A program made the translations under genes and the position numbers. From assembly GCA_964549335.1 (NCBI GenBank), contig CAZJUQ010000010.1:1-64000 (forward strand): DNA of 64,000 nt, in the 5' to 3' direction. Positions within the stretch are counted from its first letter, which is position 1. Each line of letters opens with the position of its first letter. Positions 25,109 through 35,200 of this stretch are shown here, piece by piece. Below the pieces are notes generated by a model. The model was not told the DNA's origin. It did not search any database and saw only the letters and a list, made by a program, of their open reading frames with translations. Source of the stretch: Sulfidibacterium sp964549335 (GTDB lineage Bacteria > Bacteroidota > Bacteroidia > Bacteroidales > F082).

Positions 25109-28100
25109 TTGGACGGAGCAGTAAAAAACATATTAGAAAAAACCGAGAAGTTCATCAGGTCATATTATAAAAATATGATACTGAAAGGTGTTATTATTTC
25201 GATAACATTGCTGCTTACGGTTTTTATAATATTTGATTTTATCGAATACTTCGGATGGTTGGACAAAACCGTTCGAACCGTTATATTTTATTCATACATA
25301 ATCATTTTTACAGGGGTGTTTGTATATTACATAGCCGTTCCCCTGTTAAAATTTTTAAAAATCGGAAAGACCCTGACAAAGGAAGAGGCTGCTAAAATAA
25401 TAGGACGGCATATTACAAGCGTGGGCGATAAATTGATAAATTCGCTGGAGCTTTTGAACCTTGCAGAACAAAGCAAAGAAAAAACCGATCTCTTGTTGGC
25501 AAGTATCGAACAAAAAGCCTCCGAATTATCGCCTGTCCCCTTTGTAAAGGCAATAGACAAAAAACAAAACATAAAATATTTAAAATATTCGGCACCCGTA
25601 ATAATTACCTTCTTTTTAATATTTGCAGTCTATCCGAAGATAATTACCGAACCCTCCAAAAGAATAATTTTACACGACAAAGAATTTCACAAACCCCTCC
25701 CCTACAGTTTTATGTTATTAACCGATTCGCTTGTGTGTTTGCAAAACGACGACTTTACCGTAAAGGTATTGTTTAAGGGCGACGAAATACCTGGTAATGT
25801 TTTTATCGAAAACGGGAAAAACAGATACCTTATGAATAACGGTGGCGGTGGAATATTCTATTATACATTTAAAACCGTGGGAAACGATATTTATTTTGAT
25901 ATTACCGACGGAAAATTCACAAGCGGAAAATACCGGATAAAAGTTTTTCCCCGCCCCGTAATATTAAGTTACGATATATACCTTCGGTATCCTGAATACC
26001 TCGGCAAAAAGGATGAACAAATTGAAAACACTTCAGACATAATAGTTCCGGAAGGCACTAATACCAAATGGAAAATTTATACCAAGGATGTGGATACCGC
26101 TACCTTGATTGAAAACGGTAATAAGGTAAAATTGGAAAAAAAAGGTAATGTTTTTTCAATTGATATAAAAACGGATGATAATTACAGGGGTACTATTGTG
26201 GCTAAAAATCATTATACCGGAAATACCGATTCTCTATATTTAAACATATCCGTAATTAAAGATTTATATCCAAAAATTAAAGTAAATCGGCTTTACGAAA
26301 ACAAATTGTTCGCCTTTGTAAATTTTGTTGGCGAAATATCAGACGATTACGGTTTTCACTCTTTAAAGTTTTATTATAAAAAAGGAAACACCGAAAAGTG
26401 GAAAAAAACCGACCTTAAAATAGAGTTGAATACAACACGATTGAACTTTCAATATACGGTAAATGTAAACGACTTTAATTTGAATACAGGCGAAAAACTT
26501 GAATACTATTTTGCCGTTAGCGATAACGACAGGATACATCATTTCAAAACCACCAAAACAGCTGTTGAAACCATTGAAATGCCGACCAACGAAGAGATTG
26601 ATAATATTGTTGACAGTACTTCGCAAAAAGTTAAAGAGAACATAGAAAAAATATTAAAAAAGATAGACGATATTAACAGAAAAATAGAACAAAATAAATT
26701 AAACCTTCTTGAGAAAAAAGAGTTGAGCTGGATGGATAAGGAGAGGATAAAAAATCTGATTAAAGAACAAACCGAACTTGAACAACAACTACAACTTTTG
26801 AAAGAGTTGAAAAAACAACTCGACGAAACGGAAAAGATGAAAAAAACCGGATTCACACAAGAGCTTAAATCGAAAATGGAAGAACTTAATAATATGTTTG
26901 ACAGGATACAAAATCCCGAAATGCTTCAACAATTGCAAAAAGCTCAAGAGGAGATGAATAAACTCAACAAAGACAAAATGAACAAGCTACTTGACGACAT
27001 AAAAGAGAACAACGAGGAGTTGAAAAAAAACATGGAGCAAAATGATGAAATATATAAACTTATTGAGTTTGAAAAAAGATTCGACGAAACAATGCAGAAA
27101 CTCGACTCTCTTGCCAAAAAGCAGTTGACCGAGTCAATTAAAAATCAAAACAAAATTCAAGATAAAAAGACCGCTCATGAAAAACAAAAACAGCTTATAA
27201 ACGATTTCGAAAAGATAAAAAACGATTTGAAAAAAACCTTGGAATTAAACGGTAAACTGGAAGAACCATTTGGATTGAAAGAAGACAAAAAACTGGAAAA
27301 TGAAATCGAAAGCGAAATGAATTCGGCATCGGAGAAACTAAAAAACAAAAAGCAAAAGAGAGCTTCGGAAAACCAAAAAAATGCCGGAGAAAAAATTAAG
27401 GAGATGAAAGATGCTTTGCAAGCCGCTTTCGAGAGCGAAATGGAAGCGAGGATGGGCGAAGATGAACAAAACATGAAATCGCTTATGGACAACCTTGTAC
27501 AGCTTAGTTTTCAACAGGAAAAAAGCATTGAAAATATTAAGGTTACATCGAAAAACGACCCCAACTATGTAAAAAACATTGATAACCTGCAACAAATAAG
27601 AGAGAATTTCAAAATACTTGATGATTCGCTACAGGCTTTGGCAAAAAGAAATATTTTTGTGAAGCCTTTTATTTTAAAGGAGTCGGGAAAAGTTAAAAGA
27701 TCGTTGAAAAGAGCGGCACAATATGTTCAAGACCGTAACGTTTCAAAATCGTTGTCAGAACAACAATACGCCATGACATCGATGAATAATCTGGCGTTGT
27801 TGCTCGAGGAATCGCTCGAAAAGATGCAACAGAGCATGATGAATATGAAAAATTCGGGAAAAGGAAAAAAACAGTGTAAAAATCCCGGACAAGGCAAAGG
27901 CCAATCTTTGAGCGAAATGATTCAAAAACAGAAAGAATTGAGCCAATCGCTAAAAAAGATGAAGGGCATGAATAAAGGTAAAAAACAAAATGGTAAAAAA
28001 GATGGAGGTGAAAACGGAGACAGTGAAAAAATTGCAAAAATGGCTGCAATTCAACAACAGATACGTGAAATGCTTCAGCAATATATGGACAGGTTAAAAT

Positions 28101-28474
28101 CTGAAGGTGGTAACGGAAATGCCATGAATCAGATTCTAAAGGAGATGTTGGAAAACGAAAAGGATATGGTAAACAAAAATATTACCGAACAAACGCTGAA
28201 AAGACAAAAAGATATTGAAGTTAGATTGTTAAAAGCCGAAAATGCCCGGCTGCAAAGGGAAAAGAAAAAAGAGAGAGAATCTAAAGAGGGAAAAAACATT
28301 AAAAGAAGTAACCTTAATTTAAAAATTGAGTATAAAAAGAGGGAAAAGAAAAACAGAGATGTTATTATAACCGAACCCGTGAGGCTGAACCCTTTTTATA
28401 GAAATTTGCATAATAAATACATTAACCGAATAGAAAAAGACAATGGTAGCGTTAAACAGAACATTGGTTATTGA
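25109..28474 (+). CDS. Large membrane-anchored coiled-coil protein, DUF4175 family
   Basis: About 1121 residues. Two or three membrane helices lie near the N-terminus (residues ~25-45, ~55-75 and ~170-190). A beta-rich periplasmic-type region of ~250 residues follows, then a very long Lys/Glu/Gln-rich coiled coil (about residues 500-1080) with short Gly/Lys-rich breaks. The layout matches the Bacteroidota DUF4175 family, whose function is unknown. I place the start at TTG 25109 because a -7 element lies just upstream; the frame itself is open to 25016 but would then begin inside the xseA coding region. The end overlaps the next gene by 32 bp. The cluster with a GHKL-like gene, ybeY and mnmG suggests a conserved operon. 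Confidence 0.85.
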   Translation: MDGAVKNILEKTEKFIRSYYKNMILKGVIISITLLLTVFIIFDFIEYFGWLDKTVRTVIFYSYIIIFTGVFVYYIAVPLLKFLKIGKTLTKEEAAKIIGRHITSVGDKLINSLELLNLAEQSKEKTDLLLASIEQKASELSPVPFVKAIDKKQNIKYLKYSAPVIITFFLIFAVYPKIITEPSKRIILHDKEFHKPLPYSFMLLTDSLVCLQNDDFTVKVLFKGDEIPGNVFIENGKNRYLMNNGGGGIFYYTFKTVGNDIYFDITDGKFTSGKYRIKVFPRPVILSYDIYLRYPEYLGKKDEQIENTSDIIVPEGTNTKWKIYTKDVDTATLIENGNKVKLEKKGNVFSIDIKTDDNYRGTIVAKNHYTGNTDSLYLNISVIKDLYPKIKVNRLYENKLFAFVNFVGEISDDYGFHSLKFYYKKGNTEKWKKTDLKIELNTTRLNFQYTVNVNDFNLNTGEKLEYYFAVSDNDRIHHFKTTKTAVETIEMPTNEEIDNIVDSTSQKVKENIEKILKKIDDINRKIEQNKLNLLEKKELSWMDKERIKNLIKEQTELEQQLQLLKELKKQLDETEKMKKTGFTQELKSKMEELNNMFDRIQNPEMLQQLQKAQEEMNKLNKDKMNKLLDDIKENNEELKKNMEQNDEIYKLIEFEKRFDETMQKLDSLAKKQLTESIKNQNKIQDKKTAHEKQKQLINDFEKIKNDLKKTLELNGKLEEPFGLKEDKKLENEIESEMNSASEKLKNKKQKRASENQKNAGEKIKEMKDALQAAFESEMEARMGEDEQNMKSLMDNLVQLSFQQEKSIENIKVTSKNDPNYVKNIDNLQQIRENFKILDDSLQALAKRNIFVKPFILKESGKVKRSLKRAAQYVQDRNVSKSLSEQQYAMTSMNNLALLLEESLEKMQQSMMNMKNSGKGKKQCKNPGQGKGQSLSEMIQKQKELSQSLKKMKGMNKGKKQNGKKDGGENGDSEKIAKMAAIQQQIREMLQQYMDRLKSEGGNGNAMNQILKEMLENEKDMVNKNITEQTLKRQKDIEVRLLKAENARLQREKKKERESKEGKNIKRSNLNLKIEYKKREKKNRDVIITEPVRLNPFYRNLHNKYINRIEKDNGSVKQNIGY

Positions 28475-28925
28475 ATGTGGAAAACTTCAAGAGTATTTGA
28501 TTGAAAAATATGTTGAGGAACTTTCGAAAAATCTCTTTATAAACGAAACCTATTTTGGAAATATCCTCACATCGTTAACACTTTTTTACAATCTTGTTTT
28601 CATCGATCACGGATGTAAACATTTGGTTATAAATTACGATACCGATTACAAGATTGTAAAAATTTCAATAAAAGGTGCTAAAGAGGAAATCTTGAAAAAA
28701 CTGACAGAAAAGATAGATATTAATGCAACGGAAAACAGTGACGAGGAGAAAAACCTTTTCCTGATACAAAATTTAACCGATGACATTAAATATGATAAAA
28801 AGAGCGGGAAAATCTTTTTTATTTATGATATAAGTGCATTGCACGGAAAAATTTATGAAGAAAGAAAAAACCATTTGCAAAAATATTTTAAAAAGAAAAT
28901 TAATAATGTTTCCGCTACAGATTGA
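28443..28925 (+). CDS. Degenerate GHKL (anti-sigma/RsbW-like) ATPase-fold protein
   Basis: 160 residues. The segment NETYFGNILTSLTLFYNLVFIDHG lies where RsbW/SpoIIAB-type ATPases have the N-box (consensus like GNVxxALxEAxNNAIxHG). The C-terminal LFLIQNLTDDIKY...KIFFIYDIS fits the end of the same fold. The catalytic Asn-Asn of the N-box is not conserved and no Gly-rich ATP lid is obvious, so ATP binding is doubtful. It may have kept only a protein-binding role. The start is within the DUF4175 coding region (32-bp overlap) and its stop overlaps the ybeY ATG by one base, so all three are tightly coupled. Family assignment is by pattern and position only. Confidence 0.6.
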   Translation: MVALNRTLVIECGKLQEYLIEKYVEELSKNLFINETYFGNILTSLTLFYNLVFIDHGCKHLVINYDTDYKIVKISIKGAKEEILKKLTEKIDINATENSDEEKNLFLIQNLTDDIKYDKKSGKIFFIYDISALHGKIYEERKNHLQKYFKKKINNVSATD

Positions 28926-29380
28926 TGATTACCTACCATAACCTTATTCCCGGAAAATATTCCGTTGAGCAAGAGGAAAAAATTACCCGCTGGATACAAC
29001 AAGTAATTGAAAACGAGGGGTTTAAGCCCGGAGAAGTGGTGTATATTTTTGGCTCCGATAAATATATAAACGGGATAAACAAAAGATATTTGAATCACGA
29101 CACTTTTACCGATATAATTACCTTTCAAGAGTCGGTAAATCAGGAAATTATATCCGGAGAAATATATATAAGCCTTGACCGGATAGTGGAAAATGCAAAA
29201 TTATTTAACGTTACGGTTGACAATGAACTTTCGCGTGTTCTGGTTCATGGTGTTTTACACCTTATGGGATACAACGATAAAACCGAAAGTGAAAAAAGGG
29301 TTATGAGGAGTAAAGAGAATTATTATATAAATTTGCAGCCCAATAATTTTGGGAAATTGTTCCACGTGAAACATTCGTAA
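28925..29380 (+). CDS. ybeY: Endoribonuclease YbeY (rRNA maturation factor)
   Basis: 151 residues. The zinc site motif is HGVLHLMGYNDKT; the third His of the usual HGxLHLxGYDH is absent and an Asp sits there, as is normal in Bacteroidota members. YbeY trims the 3' end of 16S rRNA and takes part in ribosome quality control. The ATG at 28925 shares a base with the upstream stop (TGATG). The last codons (GKLFHVKH) are encoded by a perfect parS site at 29358-29373, so the gene's C-terminus is partly dictated by a centromere element. mnmG starts 2 bp after the stop. Confidence 0.93.
   Translation: MITYHNLIPGKYSVEQEEKITRWIQQVIENEGFKPGEVVYIFGSDKYINGINKRYLNHDTFTDIITFQESVNQEIISGEIYISLDRIVENAKLFNVTVDNELSRVLVHGVLHLMGYNDKTESEKRVMRSKENYYINLQPNNFGKLFHVKHS
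29358..29373. other. parS centromere site 1
   Basis: TGTTCCACGTGAAACA, an exact match to the bacterial parS consensus TGTTNCACGTGAAACA bound by ParB/Spo0J. It lies inside the 3' end of ybeY, 10 bases before the mnmG start. ParB loads on such sites to organise and segregate the origin region. A second identical site lies 1.9 kb away. Confidence 0.9.
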
Positions 29381-29382
29381 AG

Positions 29383-31251
29383 ATGCATGACAAATATGAT
29401 GTAATTGTTGTTGGTGCCGGGCATGCCGGTTCGGAAGCTGCAGCTGCCGCCGCAAATCTCGGTTCAAAAGTGTTGCTCATTACCATGAACATGAATGCAA
29501 TTGCCCAAATGTCGTGTAATCCGGCAATGGGAGGAATTGCCAAAGGTCAGATAGTTCGTGAAATTGATGCCTTGGGAGGATATTCGGGAATAGTTACCGA
29601 TAAAAGCATGATTCAATTCCGAATGCTCAACAAATCGAAAGGTCCTGCCATGTGGAGTCCGAGAGCACAAAACGACAGAATGCTTTTTTCTCTGGAATGG
29701 CGGAATATGCTTGAACAAACCGCAAATCTCGACTTTTGGCAAGACATTGTTGACGCTATTTTGATTGAAGGAGACCGCGTAACCGGTGTTCATACATCAT
29801 TCGGTCATAATATCTATGCTAACAGCGTTATCTTAACCAACGGAACTTTTTTGAACGGGAAAATCCATATAGGCAAAAAACAGGTAAAAGGCGGCAGAAT
29901 TGGTGAGGCTGCCAGTTACGGAATTACCGAACAGTTGAAATCTTTGGGGTTTGAATCATATAGATTGAAAACAGGAACCCCCGTTAGGGTTGACGGACGA
30001 ACAATTGATTTCTCCAAAATGACGGAACAAAAGGGAGATGAAAACCCTTCAAATTTCTCATATTTGAAAAAGACAAAACTCAATAAACAGAGAAGTTGTT
30101 GGATAACTTACACCTCACCTGTGGTTCACGATACTTTAAAACTTGGTTTTGCCGACTCGCCTATGTTTGCCGGACGAATAGAGGGAGTTGGCCCAAGATA
30201 CTGCCCCTCAATAGAAGATAAGATAGAACGCTTTTCTGATAAAGAGAGACACCAGCTGTTTGTAGAACCCGAGGGATGGAACACAATAGAGTATTACGTA
30301 AACGGCTTTTCATCATCTTTGCCCGACGATATACAACTTAAGGCACTACATAAAATTCCGGGTTTTGAAAATGCAAAAATCTTCCGTCCGGGATATGCCA
30401 TAGAATACGACTACTTCCCTCCTACACAACTCGACTATACACTGGAAACAAAAATTATAAAAAACCTATATTTTGCAGGACAAATAAACGGTACTACCGG
30501 TTACGAAGAGGCAGCGGCTCAAGGTCTCATGGCAGGAATAAACGCCCACTTGAAGCTTAAAGACAAGGAACCGTTTATATTGAAACGTTCGGAGGCATAC
30601 ATCGGCGTTTTGATTGACGATTTGGTGACAAAAGGTGTTGACGAGCCCTACAGAATGTTTACCTCACGTGCCGAATACAGAATTTTATTACGACAAGACA
30701 ATGCCGATTTCAGGTTGACGGAAAAATCGTACAAACTTGGACTGGCTTCCAAAGAACGGTACGATAAAATGGTGGACAAAAGAAACAGTGTTGAAAATAT
30801 TATTAAATTTTTTAAAAACAATAGCGCGCAACCCGGTGAATTAAACAAGATGTTGATTGAAAAAGGAACCTCGCCGTTAAAACAAAAAACAAAATTGGCT
30901 AATATACTTTTGAGACCTCAGGTTAGTATTTACGATATTATAAATTCTCAAAACTCGGTAAAACACTTTTTCGACAATCTTGAAGCGGATGAGGAAATTT
31001 TGGAGTCGGTAGAAATAATGATAAAATACGAAGGGTATATTGAGAAAGAGAGCCAACTTGCCGAAAAATTTTCAAAATATGAAAACCTGGTCTTAAAACC
31101 CGATTTTGATTATGATGCTTTAAAATCCCTTTCGTTCGAGGCAAGAGAAAAACTGAGTAAAATACGTCCTAAAACTATTGGTCAAGCATCGAGAATTAGC
31201 GGAGTTTCTCCCTCTGATATTAATGTATTACTCGTATTTTTAAATAGATAG
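29383..31251 (+). CDS. mnmG: tRNA U34 carboxymethylaminomethyl modification enzyme MnmG
   Basis: 622 residues. With MnmE it places the cmnm5 group on uridine 34 of several tRNAs, using FAD and methylene-tetrahydrofolate. The FAD-binding Rossmann motif VVGAGHAGSEAA is at the start, followed by the family signatures MSCNPAMGGIAKGQIVREIDALGG and GQINGTTGYEEAAAQGLMAG. The C-terminal helical domain is complete. It is 2 bp after ybeY and flanked on both sides by parS sites. In several phyla mnmG (gidA) and parB loci lie near the replication origin. Confidence 0.98.
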   Translation: MHDKYDVIVVGAGHAGSEAAAAAANLGSKVLLITMNMNAIAQMSCNPAMGGIAKGQIVREIDALGGYSGIVTDKSMIQFRMLNKSKGPAMWSPRAQNDRMLFSLEWRNMLEQTANLDFWQDIVDAILIEGDRVTGVHTSFGHNIYANSVILTNGTFLNGKIHIGKKQVKGGRIGEAASYGITEQLKSLGFESYRLKTGTPVRVDGRTIDFSKMTEQKGDENPSNFSYLKKTKLNKQRSCWITYTSPVVHDTLKLGFADSPMFAGRIEGVGPRYCPSIEDKIERFSDKERHQLFVEPEGWNTIEYYVNGFSSSLPDDIQLKALHKIPGFENAKIFRPGYAIEYDYFPPTQLDYTLETKIIKNLYFAGQINGTTGYEEAAAQGLMAGINAHLKLKDKEPFILKRSEAYIGVLIDDLVTKGVDEPYRMFTSRAEYRILLRQDNADFRLTEKSYKLGLASKERYDKMVDKRNSVENIIKFFKNNSAQPGELNKMLIEKGTSPLKQKTKLANILLRPQVSIYDIINSQNSVKHFFDNLEADEEILESVEIMIKYEGYIEKESQLAEKFSKYENLVLKPDFDYDALKSLSFEAREKLSKIRPKTIGQASRISGVSPSDINVLLVFLNR

Positions 31252-31256
31252 AATTA

Positions 31257-31272
31257 TGTTCCACGTGAAACA
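31257..31272. other. parS centromere site 2
   Basis: A second copy of TGTTCCACGTGAAACA, identical to site 1, in the 28-bp gap between the mnmG stop and the methyltransferase ATG. Its position right at the translation start of the downstream gene means ParB binding could affect that gene. Confidence 0.9.
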
Positions 31273-31279
31273 GTAAAAA

Positions 31280-32164
31280 ATGATAACTTATAAAAATTGT
31301 CCGGTTTGCGGAAGTGATGGTATATCGGAATTTCTGAAAACAAAAGATTACTTTTTTACAAAAGAAGATTATACACTGTTTAAGTGTGGAAATTGTAATA
31401 CTGTTTTTACCAATCCACGTCCCGGTGATAAAGATTTATGGAAATATTACAAAACCGAAAAATATCTTTCCCATAATGCCGGATCATTAACCCCTGTCTC
31501 CATAATATACCGTTTTGTAAGGGAAATAAACATAAAGAAAAAATACAAAATTGTTACAAAGTATATTAAAAAAGGGGCAATTCTTGATGTAGGTTGCGGT
31601 ACCGGCGAACTTTTGAAAAAATTTAGTGATGAAGGATGGAGTGCCACCGGAGTGGAACCCGATAAAGATGCCGGAAAATTTGCAAAAGAGACTTATAATC
31701 TCGACATTTACGATTTGAATCAATTGACAAATTTTGATAATAACCTTTTCGACGTTGTTTCTATGTGGCATGTTTTGGAGCATGTTCCCCGACCAAACGA
31801 CAGAATGCAAATCGTTAAACGCCTTTTAAAACCGGAAGGTATTGCCGTAATAGCGGTTCCGAATATAAAATCGAAAGATTTTTTGCATTACGGAAAATAT
31901 TGGGCGGGATTGGACGTGCCGCGCCATTTGTACCATTTTGATGCGGGTAGTATTTCATATTTGCTGGATAAATCGGGTTTTGAAATAATTGATGAAATTC
32001 CAATGAAATTTGATGCCTTGTTCGTAAGTTGGCTCAGCGAAAAATATATAAATAGCACATTGCCCTTTGTCAAAGGAGTTTTAAAAGGGTTGTTTTTTAA
32101 TTTAAAGGCAAAAAAAGATGGCGAATATTCCTCTAAAATTTTCATCTCGCGGCTGAAAAAGTGA
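31280..32164 (+). CDS. Class I SAM-dependent methyltransferase with N-terminal zinc ribbon
   Basis: 294 residues. The N-terminus has two Cys pairs of zinc-ribbon type (CPVCGSDG and CGNCNTVF). The core has motif I ILDVGCGTGELLKKF, an acidic end of beta 2 (GVEPD) and motif post-I/II around DVVSMWHVLEHV, as in Methyltransf_23-type enzymes. Such proteins methylate small molecules or sugars in lipid, quinone or polysaccharide pathways; the substrate is not evident. A parS site lies 7 bases before the start. It is last in the DUF4175-ybeY-mnmG run. Confidence 0.9.
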   Translation: MITYKNCPVCGSDGISEFLKTKDYFFTKEDYTLFKCGNCNTVFTNPRPGDKDLWKYYKTEKYLSHNAGSLTPVSIIYRFVREINIKKKYKIVTKYIKKGAILDVGCGTGELLKKFSDEGWSATGVEPDKDAGKFAKETYNLDIYDLNQLTNFDNNLFDVVSMWHVLEHVPRPNDRMQIVKRLLKPEGIAVIAVPNIKSKDFLHYGKYWAGLDVPRHLYHFDAGSISYLLDKSGFEIIDEIPMKFDALFVSWLSEKYINSTLPFVKGVLKGLFFNLKAKKDGEYSSKIFISRLKK

Positions 32165-32261
32165 TATAATAAGGACTTCTCAATATTTGTTTACGGTATC
32201 TATTTTCTTTTTTCTATAAATAGTATCTTTACAAAAAATATTTCTCATATTCTTTCGGATT

Positions 32262-35200
32262 ATGAAAAACATGCTTTTTGCAAATAATGTATATGCTAAA
32301 AAATTGAGAAATAATCTGTTTCTCTTTTTACTTTTTACAACAGTTCTTTATACAATATATTTTTACGGTAATTATAAATATTCCGACAACCACATTAAAG
32401 CGCTCTTTAAAAAGGAACTCTTAAAATTAAAATCGGAGAATAACAATATTTTGATACAGCTGAAGAATACACTGAACAGCGGTGATGTTTTAAATTCAGG
32501 AAATTTATTCAAAAGGTTTATAAACGAAAAAAAGGCAATATATGTTTTTAATAACGATTCTCTGATATTCTGGAATAACAATAAAATAAAAATCGACAAA
32601 ATTATTACGGGGTTAAGCAAGGATACACTTCTCATTTATTTTACAAAAAACAATCTATATCTTACCGAATTCAGAAAAACAGGACAATACGGAATTTTAA
32701 TTGCCGGAAAGTTTAAAAAAGGATTTACCGGATGTAATAAAAAGAAGAATAATAAAAATTTATGTGTTGGTGTTGGCGCCGGGAATGCTGAATATTTAAT
32801 AAGTATTAAAAAAAGCCCTATTGCAGGAGATTTTACATCACTGATTTTTTTGGCCGACTACTTTTTATTGTTTTATATTATTCTGTTGTTATATAATTTG
32901 CTGACTCAAAAGAGAGATTTTCGACTCTATTATTTTCTCTTTTTTATATTCGATTTGTTAATTTTACGGTTTGCCGATTTTTATTTTGAATTTCCCGCAT
33001 TTATTAAAAACACATCCTTATTCAAGAAGGAACTTACCGGATTTTATATGTTTGATACTGCCGGCGACATTTTCATTAATGTATTGATAACCTATTTTAT
33101 CTTCCACTTTTTATACATCAATGGAAAAAGCCTGAAACGAAACCGGATAACGAACTTTATTGTTTTAACACTATCATATTCAATAATTCTCTTTTACTTT
33201 ACTTTGGTTGACAGGCTATTGGTAAACCAGGGGGTAGATTTTATTTTCAGATACCGTCAATTCGATTTCGAAAGTTTAACCGCTTTGGCTATTGTTTTGA
33301 CCGTTGGTTATACCACTTACTTTATTATTAAAACCGTTAATTCAATTCGCGGCGAAAAAGAGAATAAGATAGCCGGTATTGTTCTGTTGGGTTTTATTCT
33401 TTTGGCAGGTAAATTTATTGGTATCGAAAATGTCTTGTTGATTTTAGCCGGAATCTACGTTTTGTTTTACACCCTTTTACTTTTCCTTAAACAGCGGTAC
33501 GGTTTGTCCGATTATTTTTACAATTTGCTTGTAATTGTGTTTATTTCCGCAGTATTCTCCGCTTTGACCGTTATTACCGACAATGAAAGAATGGATGAAC
33601 GTCAAATTTTTATGAGTAACTATCTGTCGCAACAAAAAGACCCTATTTTTGAATACAAAGTTGAAAATTTATTAAAGAAATTTTACAATGATACCATAAC
33701 GAAATCCATTATACTAAATGATGATTCCAACGGGTTTAAAACGGAAGAAAAACTGATTAAATATTTGAACGACAAATATTTAAATGGAATAAACAGGGCT
33801 TATAATCATCAAATAACATTTTGCAGGGCAGGAGAGATGCTTGAAATTCAGCCCGAAGGTACTTTGGAAGGGTGTGTGGAATATTTTTCAAATATGGGTG
33901 GCGACACCGTATTTATCGATTCGCTCTTAAGTTTGCGACTGATAAACGATGAATATAAAAGTATCTATTACCTTGCAGATTTGAATTTTGACAAAGCTGA
34001 TATAAACAGTGGATTTCATCTGATAATAGAGTTTTTAAAAGAGAAAATCCCATCAGACGCAGGATATAGCGGAATTTTGGAAAACGGTAAATCAGATGAA
34101 ATACATTTCGATTTGTTCGGGTTTGCCGTTTATAACGATACGGTTATAAATTACAAATTCGGTGAGTTTCCCTATCCCGTGGTTTTTAACGAACTGAAAA
34201 AATTTCCATTGAATAAATTCGTTAAATGGAACGGTTACATACATTACATAAACAGAATAAATGACAATGTATTTATTGTAGTGAGCCGCAAGAAAAAACA
34301 GGTGGCATATTTACTTTTTCCCTTTACACTCTACTTTTTTATTCTCCAATTTGTATTGCTGGTTGTTGCCGGATGGGGATCACTTAAAAAATTAAAAGAG
34401 AGTCTTTTAAACTACAGCATAAAGATTCAAACCATATATTTTATCTCGTTCTTGTCGCTGTTTGCCGTCATTTCGGTTGTGAGTATTTATTATATTAATT
34501 TAAGTATAAGCAGGTCAATACAGGGTGAGCTTGAGGAAAAAACGTATTCCGTTTCCGGAGAGTTACAAAACAGATTTTCTGCATATGAAAAGCAAACCAT
34601 TAGAGAAGACAACCCTGATATTTATTTGAAAAAGTTATCGAACATATTCTTTACCGATATTAATCTTTACGGAGTTGACGGAAAGTTGATGTCCACATCA
34701 AGATCGGAGATTTTCGAAAAAAATCTTCAATCGGATTATATGAACGTGAAAGCCTTTTTCGCATTACGTTTTGATCACAAACTCTTTTTTATCGATAAGG
34801 AACGTATAAACAATACGGTTTTTTACAGCTCGTATTTCCCTTTGGTAATGCAAGACGGAACACTTTACGGATATATAAACCTTCCCTATTTTGCAAAGAA
34901 AAATTACCTGTTGAATAGTCGCAATCTGTTGTTTGTCAGCTTTTTTAATTTGTTAGTGTTTATAGCTATAATAATTTTGATTATCTCGTATTTTGTTACG
35001 AGAATGATTACGAAGCCCTTGTATTTGTTGCAAAAGAGAATTTCCGATACAAATCTGAACCGTGATTTGGCGAAAATAAAGTGGAACCGTGACGATGAAA
35101 TAGGGCATTTAATTAATGCATATAACGAGATGGTTGAAAAACTTAAAGAGAGCACCGAACTGCTAAAAAAATCGGAAAGGGAATCCGCGTGGCGTGAAAT

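Noticed and set aside
28925..29380. YbeY as inactive because the third His of its zinc motif is replaced
   Set aside because: The replacement (GYND) is, to my knowledge, usual in Bacteroidota YbeY proteins and not a sign of decay.
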